A stretch of DNA of 64,000 bases, from positions 47,731-111,730 of the forward strand of contig NW_005179066.1 in assembly GCF_000350225.1 (NCBI RefSeq). The letters are read 5' to 3'. Both the position numbers and the translations under genes were made by a program. Shown here in pieces: positions 1 through 10,441 of the stretch (its first letter is position 1; each line of letters opens with the position of its first letter). Below the pieces are notes generated by a model, which searched no databases, was not told the DNA's origin, and worked only from the letters and a program-made list of their open reading frames with translations. The DNA is from Chondrus crispus (Eukaryota > Rhodophyta > Florideophyceae > Gigartinales > Gigartinaceae).

Positions 1-36
1 TCAGACGCGGAGCATTCTAAGAGTGATGTATCGATT

Positions 37-1170
37 TTACGAATCCTCATATACTGGCAATGAACGCAGAGCTATTGATGAAGGAACCTCGACGTCATCT
101 AGGTAGTCATTGAGCATCGTCTTCTCCACATCGATTTTGTTGTTCAGCAATCTTGTAAGACCGTTTTCGTCGTTCCCCACATTTTTTGCACCCCGCCTCA
201 ACAGGTAGATTGCCCATATCGTCACAATCCACACGATTATGATTTCTACCACAAGTGGAACAAGCCAAAACAAGGTCACTACAGTGACGTTTCTCTCTCC
301 AACTGGAACTGTGACCTCCTTGCGCTCGAAAGCGCCGTATGCCGCTCCGAAAATAGCCCTTTCCAATTCATACGTGCTAAACCGGAAGATTGTGTTCCAT
401 AGCTGTATGTCTTCTCGACGAGCTTCGACTTTGAGGCAACTAACAGGTTCATCTACGACGCCAGGACGAGCAGAAAGGACCGGACAAAGCCATACGTGGT
501 CTTTTTCGTAGATGATAGACTCGCATCGGCCTCGTTCGGGCGGCGGACTGGTTTCATTAAAAAGACCCAAACAAGTGACGTCGACTCCGCGACATCGGAA
601 AATAGTGAAATGGAGTCTTTCAGCTCTGGTGAGAGAACAGCCCACGGCCGATGCTTTCATGTTCGTGTAGGTGAGTGCAATACTCTTGATATAGACCTCT
701 GAGGTGAGCTCCGGGAAACACTGATCATCGACGACAGACCCGTACGCTATTTGTTCGTCTGCCACAATGTGCGCGCATCGCATGTTACGCTCTGACGCAT
801 TGAACAGCGTGGTTGTGTTCAACTTTTCAATGCGCCCTGGCTTTCTCACTGTTCTTATCCCAGAGCTCTGAACGACGGTTGTGCGGCCCTCCAGACCAAA
901 GTTGGATGCTGTGATTGCGACCAGAATCGCAAAGCGGAGAAATATGAGAATGTACCGAGCACGTGAAGTATTCATAACAAGCCCACCTCCAATCCCAAAT
1001 GGAGAGTTGAACACTTTCAAGCGAAGAGAGCGGCCTTTGTCTAGCTGCAGAAAGTTTAAGGCACCGGCAATGTACGATGTGACGTGCATCGTGTAGGACA
1101 TGATCAGGAGTTCGCAAATGAAGAAATTCAGGAGCCCCGAAATCTCGGAGGAGATAGCAACTTGCAACAT
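37..1170 (-). CDS. Hypothetical multi-pass or anchored membrane protein, 377 codons
   Basis: An ATG-started ORF of 377 codons runs to a stop at 37-39. Hydrophobic segments are visible around residues 10-40 and 68-92, followed by a long Cys-containing middle part (residues about 95-290) with several N-x-S/T sites, and then a strong transmembrane helix around residues 297-325 (VVTLFWLVPLVVEIIIVWIV) before a charged cytoplasmic-type tail rich in Asp/Asn/Lys. This layout fits a glycosylated surface or endomembrane protein with an external Cys-rich region. I do not recognise the family. An ORF immediately upstream in another frame (1214-1567, minus) also has Cys-rich character and could be an earlier part of the same gene separated by a frameshift or intron, which would make the stated start wrong. 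Uninterrupted length and sensible topology are the only evidence that it is real. Confidence 0.45.
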   Translation of the reverse strand: MLQVAISSEISGLLNFFICELLIMSYTMHVTSYIAGALNFLQLDKGRSLRLKVFNSPFGIGGGLVMNTSRARYILIFLRFAILVAITASNFGLEGRTTVVQSSGIRTVRKPGRIEKLNTTTLFNASERNMRCAHIVADEQIAYGSVVDDQCFPELTSEVYIKSIALTYTNMKASAVGCSLTRAERLHFTIFRCRGVDVTCLGLFNETSPPPERGRCESIIYEKDHVWLCPVLSARPGVVDEPVSCLKVEARREDIQLWNTIFRFSTYELERAIFGAAYGAFERKEVTVPVGERNVTVVTLFWLVPLVVEIIIVWIVTIWAIYLLRRGAKNVGNDENGLTRLLNNKIDVEKTMLNDYLDDVEVPSSIALRSLPVYEDS

Positions 1171-2385
1171 GCGGCAGTGGGGCGCGAACGACAGCGCCTA
1201 TTGCGAGGAGAGACTAAGGGAAAGAAGAATGCACGGGCGTGGTCACGATTATGGCTTCAAAAGACTCGAGCCATGTGGTAGAGTTGTAGAAGATGCCGGA
1301 TGAAAGGGGAAATGTACCGGCCTGCTTGGCTGAAGCCGCTGTCTCAATTCTCAAAATGACGTTAAAGCCGCCCGCAGACCTGAAGCCTGTGCAGTGACAA
1401 TTGATAAAGCGGCGATCGCACTCAGCTGACGGTAGACAATCCATGGTGCATGCGAGAGAGGAAAGCTGATATAAGTCACTTCTGTAGGCTCTTAGATGAG
1501 GGATTCTGTACGTGCACCACACTATGAATGGGTCTGAGTATGGGCTTTCTGTGAAGACTGTGCCCAATTAGAAATCTGGCGTGACTGAGAGGTGCAGCGC
1601 CATCCACGTTGGAAACCCTGGAGAACCTTCCACATGTTGTCCATGACATCATAGAGAGTACAGAGAGGATCGTCATGCTGGCAAATTGGACATGTTTTGG
1701 TGCTCAAACCGGTCGACATGACTGTCCCTTTAGAATTGGGATAACTTGCACTGGCCCTGTCACGATGCAAATGCACTAGTCGTATTTTTACGACAAAAAG
1801 CCAATGACCTTCGACGAAAGGCTTCTAATTGGCGAAACTGGAATCCTTGGCAGGCGCCTTGTGCAGCACAAGAGCCTTGGCTCTTGACAGCATCATCTTC
1901 AACGCCAATGTTTGCAATATTCTGCTCTGAATGTTTATGACTGCGAAGGGCACGGAAGTGATAATAGTGTATGTGTGTGACGAAAAGCCATTTGTGCCAT
2001 CACTCCTCATCAACACCATAGTGAGTTCTATTCCATCTCAATTTTTTTGCCTCCTGCACAGCAAGGAGCGAGCGCAATGGTCATACCTACAGCGGTGGAG
2101 ACACCTCCTGTTGAGCCCCGTCAGGGGGGCACAGGTACCACGACATTATAGAGTAGTGTTGTCACAGTTGTATGTATGTGCTGTACCTACAGTACAGTAA
2201 CTTACAATACATACCGTATGGGCAAATGAACAGAAGCCAGAGTTCTGGAAAATGCACCCCGGCGCAATCCCTAACGTCGTTTACAGCTCTGTGCGTTTAC
2301 GAGGCTTCTCACAGAAACCGGCTTTGCACAGGCCTACAACAGGAGTCTGCCTACAGTTCTTTTCTGTTCTCACTAGAGTTTAAAC
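1171..2385. other. No confident gene; Cys-rich minus-strand ORF at 1214-1567
   Basis: Only short overlapping ORFs are seen on both strands. The minus ORF 1214-1567 (117 codons) contains Cys pairs and might belong to the membrane-protein gene downstream, but it is one base out of frame with it. Nothing else is recognisable. Confidence 0.4.
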
Positions 2386-2407
2386 GTCATTCGCAATTGC
2401 GAATGAC
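2386..2407. repeat. Perfect 22-bp palindrome
   Basis: GTCATTCGCAA is followed directly by its reverse complement TTGCGAATGAC, giving an 11+11 perfect palindrome with no spacer. No gene overlaps it. Whether it is a binding site or a fold-back remnant cannot be told. Confidence 0.7.
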
Positions 2408-2920
2408 AGGAGCTCTCTACTCTTAAAGTTCACTTCTGCGAGTTTCTTTTGGGTTCCTTCTTGCGCACTGCGTCCTGAGGAGGACAGCAGGGCAAGAGAA
2501 AATGGAGGGTCTTCGCAGGGTGGGAGCAGTTTGGCCGCTTGTGAGAGGTGCGCCAATCGGGAATACCGTACACACAAGAAGGACAGAAAATTCACAATTT
2601 GGAAATGAGAATTCTTTGCTTTCACATAGGCTCCTTCTCTGCTGGAACGTGGAAGAGGCCAACAGCGTGACATTCACAACGGCTCACCATCTGTCCAGGA
2701 TGCTTTCCCCTTTTTGACTAGATCCCAGTCTCCTTGCAACGCGGAGAAAATGCGTACAATATCTCGCTACAGTATCAGCTCATGGCAAGTTCCCATCTAA
2801 GGAAAAGCAGTTGTTCCATTGCCGTGCAATGTAATGTTAATGTTAGCTCCTGATTTCCGTGAGCACACGACTAATCAGAATTATTTTCAACCCAACACAT
2901 TACGGTAAAATCCGCCATAA

Positions 2921-3365
2921 CTTCGTCGTAATAATGGCAATGGACGAGGACCAGCACAAGTCTGTCTCGCAGAGAGATGAAGAGAGATGTGGCATGGTCT
3001 TCATGGTCTTGTTGTCCTAGAATTGCGTGACATGGTGAGGCGCTGCCTCTCGACTAGGATGTGCCCGCTCCCTTACCTTCGCATGCTACAGTGTGCCCCT
3101 CTCTACCGTTGGCTATTCAGGACAGGGGGCTCTTGTACATTTCGGGCAAAGGTACATTCTTGTTCTCTTCCTATGAGGGAAGAAGCTCAAGCGCGGCCTC
3201 TCTTCGTCGTAATGGCAATGGACGAGGACCAGCACAAGTCTGTCTCGCAGAGAGATGAAGAGAGATGTGGCATGGTCTTCATGGTCTTGTTGTCCTAGAA
3301 TTGCGTGACATGGTGAGGCGCTGCCTCTCGACTAGGATTTGCCCGCTCCCTAACCTTCGCATGCT
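2921..3365. repeat. Direct duplication of a ~165-bp block
   Basis: Positions 2921-3087 and 3202-3365 are nearly identical, both starting at CTTCGTCGTA and ending at CTTCGCATGCT, with a few substitutions and a 2-base indel near the start. The copies are about 280 bp apart and are separated by about 115 bp of unrelated sequence. No coding frame is clearly conserved across both. It looks like a local duplication. Confidence 0.85.
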
Positions 3366-4811
3366 CTGACTTCACCTGAACAGTGCAACGCACGTGATAC
3401 ATGCTTGCCTTAACATGCGTCAACATCAACATCATGTGAGTCCCCTGTAGTTGCACTGTATGCGACAAGGAGATGCCGCTGTCATACATTCCGCAAGCAA
3501 TGCTTCGAATCTACATCCACACCAGGCGCAGTGCAGGAGCATTCTTCTTCTTGAGGCAGAGGGACAATCTGTTAGATATACTACGTACTGGCCCATACAA
3601 GGATAGTGTGGTCTTGAATACAAAATCTTTCTGCATCAAACAGTTAGTGCATCTCAAAAGAAGGTCTGCGGCCACGGGCGCAGGGCTCCCTAGGTATCCC
3701 TTGTTTTATTCAAACACGTTTCTGCTGAACCCGCATGTGGTTTGCAAGTCATGATTTGAGCATCTACAGTACAGCACTGCCATTCACCCACAAACCACCT
3801 TAAAGCACTCTGCAACGTCACGAAAATGCGCTGTTCCACTCTCTGAACATAAGGACGCCATTCGCATACTTCCTTTCAACAGGGGGACGCGCCTGGAGGA
3901 GGCTCAGAGGCTTTGACGCGGAAGCTTGGACAACGACGACATGAGAAGTGCGCCCTAAGGCAGTATCGAAAGGGTTGGAATTGATGTCGAGCTAGAGCCA
4001 GAGCTAGAGTAGACTTGAACTACAGAATGGCTCGTGGGTTTTGGTCGTTTGTAGCAAATTTGTTTTTCTCTTGCGCAGCGGAACTCTACTGTAACAGACG
4101 TGACACGCACTCCTATCTATCCTGCAGAGCAGCAATAGAGCCGGCACACACCCTTATGGCACCTACGGTATATTACATGTCGAATTGCCATCTCGATGCT
4201 CACCTGCAAACTTCCAGGTGGCCTCCTTGCTTTGATAAGAGGCCATGTCCCTTTCATGCTTCTCTTCCACCCTGAGACGTCGTGGCAGTTCCACGGCTTT
4301 CCTCAAACGAATATTTGTAGCGAATTGAGGTGTTCATCAGTATTCATGAGGAGTTTGATGGGGGCGTCTCATCGCCAAAGTACAGTTCATTGGGCTTGCG
4401 TGTCGACCGGTGTCACGCCTGGCCCTTGTGGAACATCCGCAGCGCGATAGCGTCGAAAATCCTAATCTGGCATCTATGGGATGGGGCCCAAACTCCCTTG
4501 ATACATTATGAACGACAACGCATCTCGTTTAAAGATATGGTTGCAAATAGAAAGTTACAGATAGAAAGTATACGGTATGTGCACATTGCGCTGAGCTAAA
4601 ACGTTGTATTATTTCACGAGCCTCAAAACTTGACTGCTCTGCCTCGGTTCCCAACAGGATCTTCCGGATCGACGTTGCAGCTGTGCGGAAACAGATATGC
4701 ACAAGGTAGTGGAGGAGGGCATCGCCTCGGGCGGCAGGGAGCGAGTGTAGGAACTGGAATTGAACAGGCACTCGGATGGACGACAGGCAGGGAACAGCTA
4801 GGGCGCAGGGC
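3366..4811. other. No recognisable gene
   Basis: Short overlapping ORFs on both strands show no recognisable domain. The stretch is the downstream flank of the kinase gene. Confidence 0.5.
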
Positions 4812-6122
4812 TTATGAGCCCTCTCCCTTCCTCTCGGTGGCGGGAGTGCCCGCAAGGAGCGGGGTGAGGTCCCCGAGCAATGTGCTAAAGGTGAAGGGGA
4901 CGGGGTGTGCGTTTTTGTCGGGGAAGTTGTCCGAGGCCGCGCGGGTGATGGCGCGGCGCTCCTCCATGACGTCGACGACGGCGTTGCGGACGGAGAAGAT
5001 GGGCTTTGCGCGGTACTCGCGGATGGCCTTGAGGGCCTTGAGGATGGTGTGTAGGCCGGTGATGTAGCCGTCGTCAAGGCGCATGTCGCGCGACATGGGG
5101 CCGGTGTGGGCAAAGTCGATCATGCGGACGTCGCACTTGGTGCGACGCGTGAGTCCGGAGATCTGGTCCTCCGAGAGACGGGCGTTGGGGTTGAGCGTGT
5201 GGAGCTGGCGCAGGGCGCGGGCCCAGCGCATGTGCGGCGAGCGGTTGTCGTTGTCGTAGATGAAGAGGATGGAGGAGCCGATGAAGCGAAAACGGGAGTT
5301 CTTCTCAAACTGGCGCAGGATGCCCTCGATGGCGGTCTGGAAGCGGAGTGCCAGGTCAGTGCGGACGCCGGACTCGTCAGTCAGGAAGAAGGTGATGACG
5401 TCCTGTAGCGAGACGCGGACCGAGAGCGAGTGGCTCTGGGCCTTGGTGCCCTTGATGTGCCCCTTCTCCAGGGTGCGGTACATGGAGAGCCCCTCGAGGC
5501 GGACGCCGGCATACTTGGACTTGGTGACGACGTCCAGGGCGGTCATCTTGAGCTTCTTAATAAGTTTAGTCTCTGTGTTTTCGACGGTCTGCTGGCCCAT
5601 CTTCAAGTCCATGACGCACGGGCGGTGGAAGCCGTGGGTAAGGTTTTGAATTTTGATGGCGTCGCCTGCCTTTGTCCGGCCGTAGTACTTTGGCAGCAGG
5701 ACGGACGGCCAGTCGCCGGCAGCGGCCTGCTCGTAAAATTTAGCCTCCCTCTCGGTGACGTTCTTGACGAGTGTGGCACCGTCGTATTGGAATGCGCCCT
5801 CGTGGCCGCCCGCCTGGGCGAAGGTGGGGTCGTCGCTGTGTGCGCTGGTGACGGCGTTCTTCCCCTCGAGCGAGACGAGCTTGAAGGTGGCCGGGATGAC
5901 CTTCTGGCCGGCGGAGGACATGGAGATGTTGTCGTCGGGGACATCGTCCTCCACGGGCGGTTCCGAGGTGTCCATGCGCGAGAAGGACGGCTTGCGCAGC
6001 GTGACTAGCGTCTCCATCGGGCGCCGCGACGACGTGCGCTTGTGCCACGAGCGCGACGACGGGAACGACGCGCCCGACGCGGTCGACGTGCGCGAGTCCG
6101 ACTTGCGCGACGTGAGATGCAT
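4812..6122 (-). CDS. Inositol polyphosphate kinase family protein (IPK/IP6K/IPMK type), 436 aa
   Basis: The protein belongs to the inositol polyphosphate kinase family, which phosphorylates inositol phosphates in the cytosol and nucleus. Diagnostic motifs are present in the right order: PCVMDLKMG at residues 168-176, the family P-x3-D-x-K-x-G substrate/catalytic signature; GSSILFIYD at 282-290, the S-S-L-L/I motif; and MIDFAHT at 334-340, the metal-binding I-D-F motif, followed by DGYITGL at 351-357. An ORF extends further upstream to 6299, but that start is GTG and the added residues are Pro-rich low complexity. I chose the ATG at 6122 because a TATA-like box sits 50 bp upstream. The reading frame has no interruption and no intron is needed. 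Residues 1-75 are Ser/Arg-rich and unlike the fold. The motifs do not tell whether the product is an IP6-kinase, IPMK or IP3-kinase. Confidence 0.93.
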   Translation of the reverse strand: MHLTSRKSDSRTSTASGASFPSSRSWHKRTSSRRPMETLVTLRKPSFSRMDTSEPPVEDDVPDDNISMSSAGQKVIPATFKLVSLEGKNAVTSAHSDDPTFAQAGGHEGAFQYDGATLVKNVTEREAKFYEQAAAGDWPSVLLPKYYGRTKAGDAIKIQNLTHGFHRPCVMDLKMGQQTVENTETKLIKKLKMTALDVVTKSKYAGVRLEGLSMYRTLEKGHIKGTKAQSHSLSVRVSLQDVITFFLTDESGVRTDLALRFQTAIEGILRQFEKNSRFRFIGSSILFIYDNDNRSPHMRWARALRQLHTLNPNARLSEDQISGLTRRTKCDVRMIDFAHTGPMSRDMRLDDGYITGLHTILKALKAIREYRAKPIFSVRNAVVDVMEERRAITRAASDNFPDKNAHPVPFTFSTLLGDLTPLLAGTPATERKGEGS

Positions 6123-6172
6123 GGTGCGGTGCGTCGGGCATGGGCGGGGGGCGGGTGCAGATGGGGAGACGT

Positions 6173-6180
6173 GTATATAG
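6173..6180 (-). promoter_or_regulatory. TATA-like box of the inositol polyphosphate kinase gene
   Basis: On the minus strand the sequence reads CTATATAC, 50 bp upstream of the ATG at 6122. Further upstream, 6186-6240 is a near-pure pyrimidine tract on the coding strand. Spacing is consistent with a short 5' leader. Confidence 0.5.
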
Positions 6181-6701
6181 AAGCTGCGGGGAGGCGGGGG
6201 AGGGGAGGGGGTGGGGGGAGGGGGCGGGGGGGGGGTTGCTGGAGATAGGAAGGGATTGAATGCGGTTAGGCAGAGGACCGGGTTGCGGAAAGCGCGCACT
6301 GATCCAATAGATGCACTATGGGATACCGGTTGGAGGGGTGCGTTTTGGGACGGGGGAGGGGGTTGGTGTGTCGAGAAAAGGGGCGGCGTGCGATGTGTGC
6401 GTTAAACTGGGCCGCAAATGGCTACAACAATGGGCGTGGATGGAGTGCGTCATGGCATTAACGCGACAAATGTGCGTGCAATTTCTTCCGCATGCGGAAA
6501 CAGCCTTGCCCGCCTGCCCGCCCGGGGAGTGGGCGCTGTGAAAATATGACTGGAAGGGCAGTTGGTGTCAGACTCAACCAGTTAGAGCATCTCCACCAGG
6601 CGTTCGGGAAGGATACTAAGGATACTGAACTGCGGTTGGCACCCCGGTGTTCTATTAAGTCGGCGGCGACGGCCGCTCTGTGACCTCGCGCCCTCCCGGG
6701 T
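6181..6701. other. GC-rich upstream flank of the kinase gene
   Basis: Purine-rich low-complexity DNA (plus strand) at 6186-6240 grades into GC-rich sequence with no credible gene. The motif TTAGAGCATCTCCACC at 6582-6597 also occurs in inverted, slightly altered form at 44472-44487 and may be a transposon end. Confidence 0.4.
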
Positions 6702-6891
6702 TGTCGGAATATAACAATGTCTAAGAGTCGTTCTCTACTTTGCTCGCCCCTCGGCGTGCGGCCGAGGCTCCGGCGCTGGCGGCCCCTGCCGCCACAAAAG
6801 CGGCAGGGCCTAATGGGTGTGACGAAGGAGGGCGGTGTCGGACGAAACTAATGACCACCACGTGGTCTCGGCGTTACACCCGAATACTGCA

Positions 6892-7024
6892 AATAGTGCG
6901 GGTGAAAATATAGTGCGGGTTCGAAATTAGTGCAGACCGCAGTAAATTGTGTTTCTCGCGTATCGCCAATGGCGCAATTACTGCGGTCCGCACTAATTGC
7001 AAACCACACATCTAATAGTGCAGT
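6892..7024. repeat. Left subterminal repeats of the pogo-like element
   Basis: At least five copies or half-copies of TAGTGCGGACCGCA(G/C)TA lie here, in both orientations (around 6892, 6911, 6926-6946, 6977-6999, 7013). The core GCGGACCGC is self-complementary apart from its centre. They mirror a cluster at the other end and could be transposase binding sites (inference). Confidence 0.75.
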
Positions 7025-7122
7025 CTCAGAAGGCAGCCAATTCGCTGTCCTGCGCGCCATTTTTGACAGATACGAACCCAAATCTGGAACAAAACGCCAT
7101 TGTGGTGTTTCGGTTATGCACA

Positions 7123-7128
7123 TATAAA
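7123..7128 (+). promoter_or_regulatory. TATA box of the pogo-like transposase gene
   Basis: TATAAA lies about 67 bp upstream of the transposase ATG at 7195 and just downstream of the subterminal repeats. Confidence 0.45.
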
Positions 7129-7194
7129 GGCCTACCTTTTCCATTCTTACATCAAAGCCGCATCCCGCCGTCCGAAAGATCCAGCTTGCGTATC

Positions 7195-8886
7195 ATGACG
7201 GTATCAGCATCTCCCATTATTGCTTCCCTCCAAAATGCCGAACGCCTGCAGAACGAAAGAGACGCAGCTTCAACACAAGAAGCTACTGTAGATGCCCATC
7301 ATTCCTCTGCGGATCCGCCTACATCTGCCACACTCCAACCCAACTTCGGCCTTCCGGCACCGCCGCCCAACACAGCCGCGCCCTCGGCGGTCCGCACAAG
7401 AGCGGTCTAACGTGTGCTTACGCGATCAGATCGCGTTAGGATTGTCAAGTGGATGTCTAAGGAGGTCTTCAGGGCAGGTTCTAAACACATTGCCTCAAAA
7501 GCTGTCCGCCAGTTTCCCCATCTGTTCCGTGGCAACGAAAAGGCGAACAATTCTAAGGCAAGTCGCTTATGGAAAGCACGCCTCGAGTACCTTGAAGCAG
7601 ACGAGACGACTTGCGCGCTGCGCTCAATTACCAGGTTTTACAAGCTGTGGCTTCAAAAGGGTGTATCTAAAGGCCAATCATGGCCGCGGTCGGAAGAGGT
7701 CTGCTTAGGTAATGGCGCTGCAAGCCGACCTCCTTGAAGAGTTTGACAGGCTTCGAAAACCGGACTAAAGTTCAATGCCAAGCTGCTCGGGGATCTTGCG
7801 AGACAGCTCATAAAAAGTTCTACGAGGGATGAATATTTTCTAAATTGTTTTGATACGTCGTCAAAAACGTTTATTCAGTATATGATCACACCGCGTTGGA
7901 TCCAGACATTTATGAAGCGGAACTAAATTGTTAGTCACGCTCAAACAGGCAAATTGATGGTTTCCCCGGAGAAGCAAGCTTTTATCGAGAAGAAAGTGGC
8001 GCATCATCTTGGCTTTGTGGCTCGAGCGTTTCGTTCAGGACGTTTAGATAAGGACGATGTATCAAATGCCGACGAAACGCACCTTGTCATCAACATGGGC
8101 AACCATCGAACGTTGGGAATTTGCGGTGAAGCCGAGGTAAAGTATTCGGACGTAGTGTCTGGAGCGGAAGGGATGACAGTGATTGTACGTATATCTGGTA
8201 GAAGGGATGCCAGAATCGAAGCTCCAATGATGGTTTTTCAGAACAAGAAGAGAAGCTACCCAATTCAAAGCGTTCCTGACGATGTAGCGAGAGTTTCGTA
8301 TCGCTTGGGGCAGAAGGGTTGGATGGATCGCGAAGTAATGCCGCAGTGGCTGAGGGAACGGAAAGTAATTAGGGCGCTTCGGCACGGCCGCTGTCGTGTT
8401 TTGTATATGGACAACTGCAGTGGGCATGGTGAGACTGCGGCAATGTTGGAAGCGTTGAACGAAATCAACACAGAGGTCAGGTTTTTCCCGCCGAACTGTA
8501 CGGACCTACTGCACCCCGCCGATTCCTTTGTGATACAAAAGCTAAAAAGTGCTTGGCGTTGTCGTTGGGACCAGCACAAAATGGAGCACATAATGGCGGG
8601 TGACTTTACGGCTTCTTCTGGCAAGTTGCCTAATCCAGGCAAGCACTACTTTCTGGAGCTCGCCACAGCTGCTGTTCCGGATGTTAACGCACAACGCGAC
8701 AGCGAGGGTCCAACCTACGCACGGAAAGCCATGATTAGATGTGGCTTAGCGCTCAACACAAATGGGCAGTGGGAGGAAAGACAATTGTTTCCCAACCTAC
8801 AGAACATAATTCAGAGGCATAGAAACCATTTTGAGGGAGCTCCTGTGATTGCAAATGAGGGCCAGATGGTTGGCGAAGGCGCGTAG
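7195..8886 (+). pseudogene. Pogo-like DDE transposase (DDE_1 type), inactivated
   Basis: Reading starts at ATG 7195 and is stopped in frame by TAA at 7408-7410, then continues in the same frame through a basic helix-turn-helix-like region (residues RSDRVRIVKWM onward) to about 7737. A one-base frameshift near 7760 leads into a frame with another TAA at about 7924, after which the last 310 codons are open to 8886. The C-terminal half carries the DDE_1 hallmarks: NADETH (8066-8083), VLYMDNCSGHGE around 8398-8433 and PPNCTDLLHPAD around 8491-8526, typical of pogo/Tigger transposases. It lies within TA-flanked terminal repeats, so it is this element's own transposase, now dead. Confidence 0.9.
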
Positions 8887-8969
8887 AGATATCCAGTACC
8901 CTTACACAATAAAAATCTCAACTCTTCTGATTGGTCCAGATTGCATTCGGCAGTACAGACAGAATTAGG

Positions 8970-9127
8970 GTAGACCGCACTATTAAGAACAGAATTATTT
9001 ACTGCGGACCGCACTAATAGGGGAAATGACTTAATTAGTGCGGTATCAATATTAGTGCGGACCGCAGTAAATACCGTCACCTCGGCTTCGAATTGGCGCT
9101 CCAAAATAGTGCAGACCGCACTATTTG
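8970..9127. repeat. Right subterminal repeats of the pogo-like element
   Basis: Five copies or half-copies of the TAGTGCGGACCGCA-type motif occur at about 8970-8985, 8998-9020, 9034-9044, 9049-9072 and 9106-9127, the last running into the terminal repeat. They match the left cluster. Confidence 0.75.
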
Positions 9128-9529
9128 CAGTATTCGGGTGTAGCCGGGATCTATAAGGGTGAGCGCGGTCTGGTAGCCCGAGTAAACTTCATCTTTCTCT
9201 AACTCTCTTCGTTTGTCTCGGGACCCGATTGACACCATTTGCATCTTGTGATTCCATGGACACCGTTACCCCCGACCCTCTCGGGAGCGGGGAACGACGG
9301 CGACTTTATTGTTCAAGTGAGTGAGGTGCTGTAATGCTGTGTCTTATTCTGCGTGTGCCTTACTTGCTTGGCTCTGGATGGAACCATGTGTTGTTTGGTT
9401 CTGGTGCATGCTAGCCGAGCGTCTGTTGTCAGTTCTGAATGGAACCACACTCCCCCCGACGCGAGGGCTGGTGTGCGCTTGTTGGTTGTGCGCGGATCTG
9501 TATGTTTTCCTTGTGCTTGGTGTACAGTA

Positions 9530-9985
9530 TTGCTTTGAGGGGTTTTTGTAAATATGTTTGCATATTGTTCGGTGGTGAGTATTCGTAAGATTTTGAGTTC
9601 CCCTTTTTTCACTCTGTCGTGCAAACAGTGGTACCTGACGTCGATAAATTTTCTTCGTCGTGTTGCTCCCATATTTTTGCTATTTGCACGGCGGCTGTAT
9701 TGTCGACGTGCAGCCTGAAAGCACATGATGTGATTTTCGCAACTACCGGTTGCTGTTTTGCTAGCCAGTGCACGGGTGCGCCATTGACCATTGTTATTAT
9801 CCTCGTTATCGATTTCCGTGTGGTCTCGTCATTCGCGTAGTCGGCGTTGTAATACGCACTGACTTACACTGTCCTCTTGTTGCTTGCAGGCATGAAAATG
9901 CCTGCTGTTCTCGTGGTTTTGAGGTACTGTACGAGTCGTTGCGCCAGGTTCCAATGTCTCTGCGTGGGGTTTTTGAGGGATCGAG
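9530..9985 (-). pseudogene. Copia RNase H domain, C-terminal end of pol
   Basis: On the minus strand YYNADYANDETTRKSI (about 9790-9840, one frame) is the copia RNase H opening (D-A-D-W-A-x-D-x-x-x-R-K-S), followed by VNGAPVHWLAKQQPVVAK and, after, RLHVDNTAAVQIAK. The end of pol is marked by TTEQYANIFTKTP, the usual copia T-x-x-Q-x-A-D-x-x-T-K. At least one frameshift is needed to join these. Confidence 0.8.
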
Positions 9986-9988
9986 CTA

Positions 9989-10436
9989 CACCTGATCACA
10001 GCAATTAACCTTGGTCTATATATTAACCTGGATTCAGAAATAAACTGGACCAGTTTACTATTGGTTTTGACCTGGAGGAAAAAGTCTTATGATAAGTCGC
10101 ATTTGGAGTTCAAAAAGGGCGAGAACGCATGTCGCCGCCTCGATATGGTCTTTGGGAAGAGAAGCAGCTCTTTTCTGAGCTGCAGACAATAATATCCGAG
10201 CATCGTGTCCATTTCAATGGGCAAGAAGTGGAGCCGTAATTTCTTGAATACTTGTCAGCAATGTTAGAAATCAAGGTTAATCCAGTGGTTCATAAATAGA
10301 CTGGACCATGTTATATCTGATTTGACCATATATTAATCTGGGTTCACAATTAATCCGGACCATGTTACATATGGTTATAGACCTGAAAAAGGGGCTTCAG
10401 AATTAAGTTGGCCCAGGTTAATTGCTTTGATCAGTG
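9989..10436. mobile_element. MITE-like insertion (448 bp) inside the copia pol gene
   Basis: The left end CACCTGATCACAGCAATTAA and the inverted right end CACTGATCAAAGCAATTAAC are imperfect terminal repeats of about 26 bp, flanked on both sides by TA (9987-9988, 10437-10438). The interior repeats fragments of the end motif (TTAACCTGG, GGACCAGTTTA, GGACCATGTTA) in both orientations and holds no ORF. TA flanks and the subterminal repeats suggest a non-autonomous Tc1/mariner/pogo-type element. Confidence 0.75.
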
Positions 10437-10441
10437 TAGCG

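Larger units (their letters stand above)
6877..9140 (+). mobile_element. Pogo-like DNA transposon, 2.26 kb, with TA target duplication
   Basis: Terminal inverted repeats of about 25 bp start CACCCGAATACTGCAAATAG at 6877 and end with the exact complement at 9140. Both ends are flanked by TA (6875-6876 and 9141-9142), the target of the Tc1/mariner/pogo superfamily. The ends are rich in copies of a TAGTGCGGACCGCA-type motif. The single gene inside is a pogo-type transposase with stops and a frameshift. The element landed in an LTR-like sequence. Confidence 0.9.
6702..9233 (+). mobile_element. LTR-like segment (~268 bp) split by a pogo-like transposon
   Basis: Removing the pogo-like insertion and one TA joins 6702-6876 to 9143-9233 into a segment that begins TGTCGGAATATAAC and ends GACCCGATTGACA, the TG...CA form of a retrotransposon LTR. 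In plus orientation it has a TATAAGGG box near 9154 about 80 bp before the end. It adjoins the 3' side of the minus-strand copia body, so it could be that element's 3' LTR read backwards, or a solo LTR of another element. No second copy and no target duplication is visible, so the orientation and the LTR call stay tentative. Confidence 0.4.

Noticed and set aside
6123..6299. Upstream extension of the kinase ORF by 59 codons
   Set aside because: The upstream start is GTG, the added residues are Pro-rich low complexity, and a TATA-like box lies within the extension.
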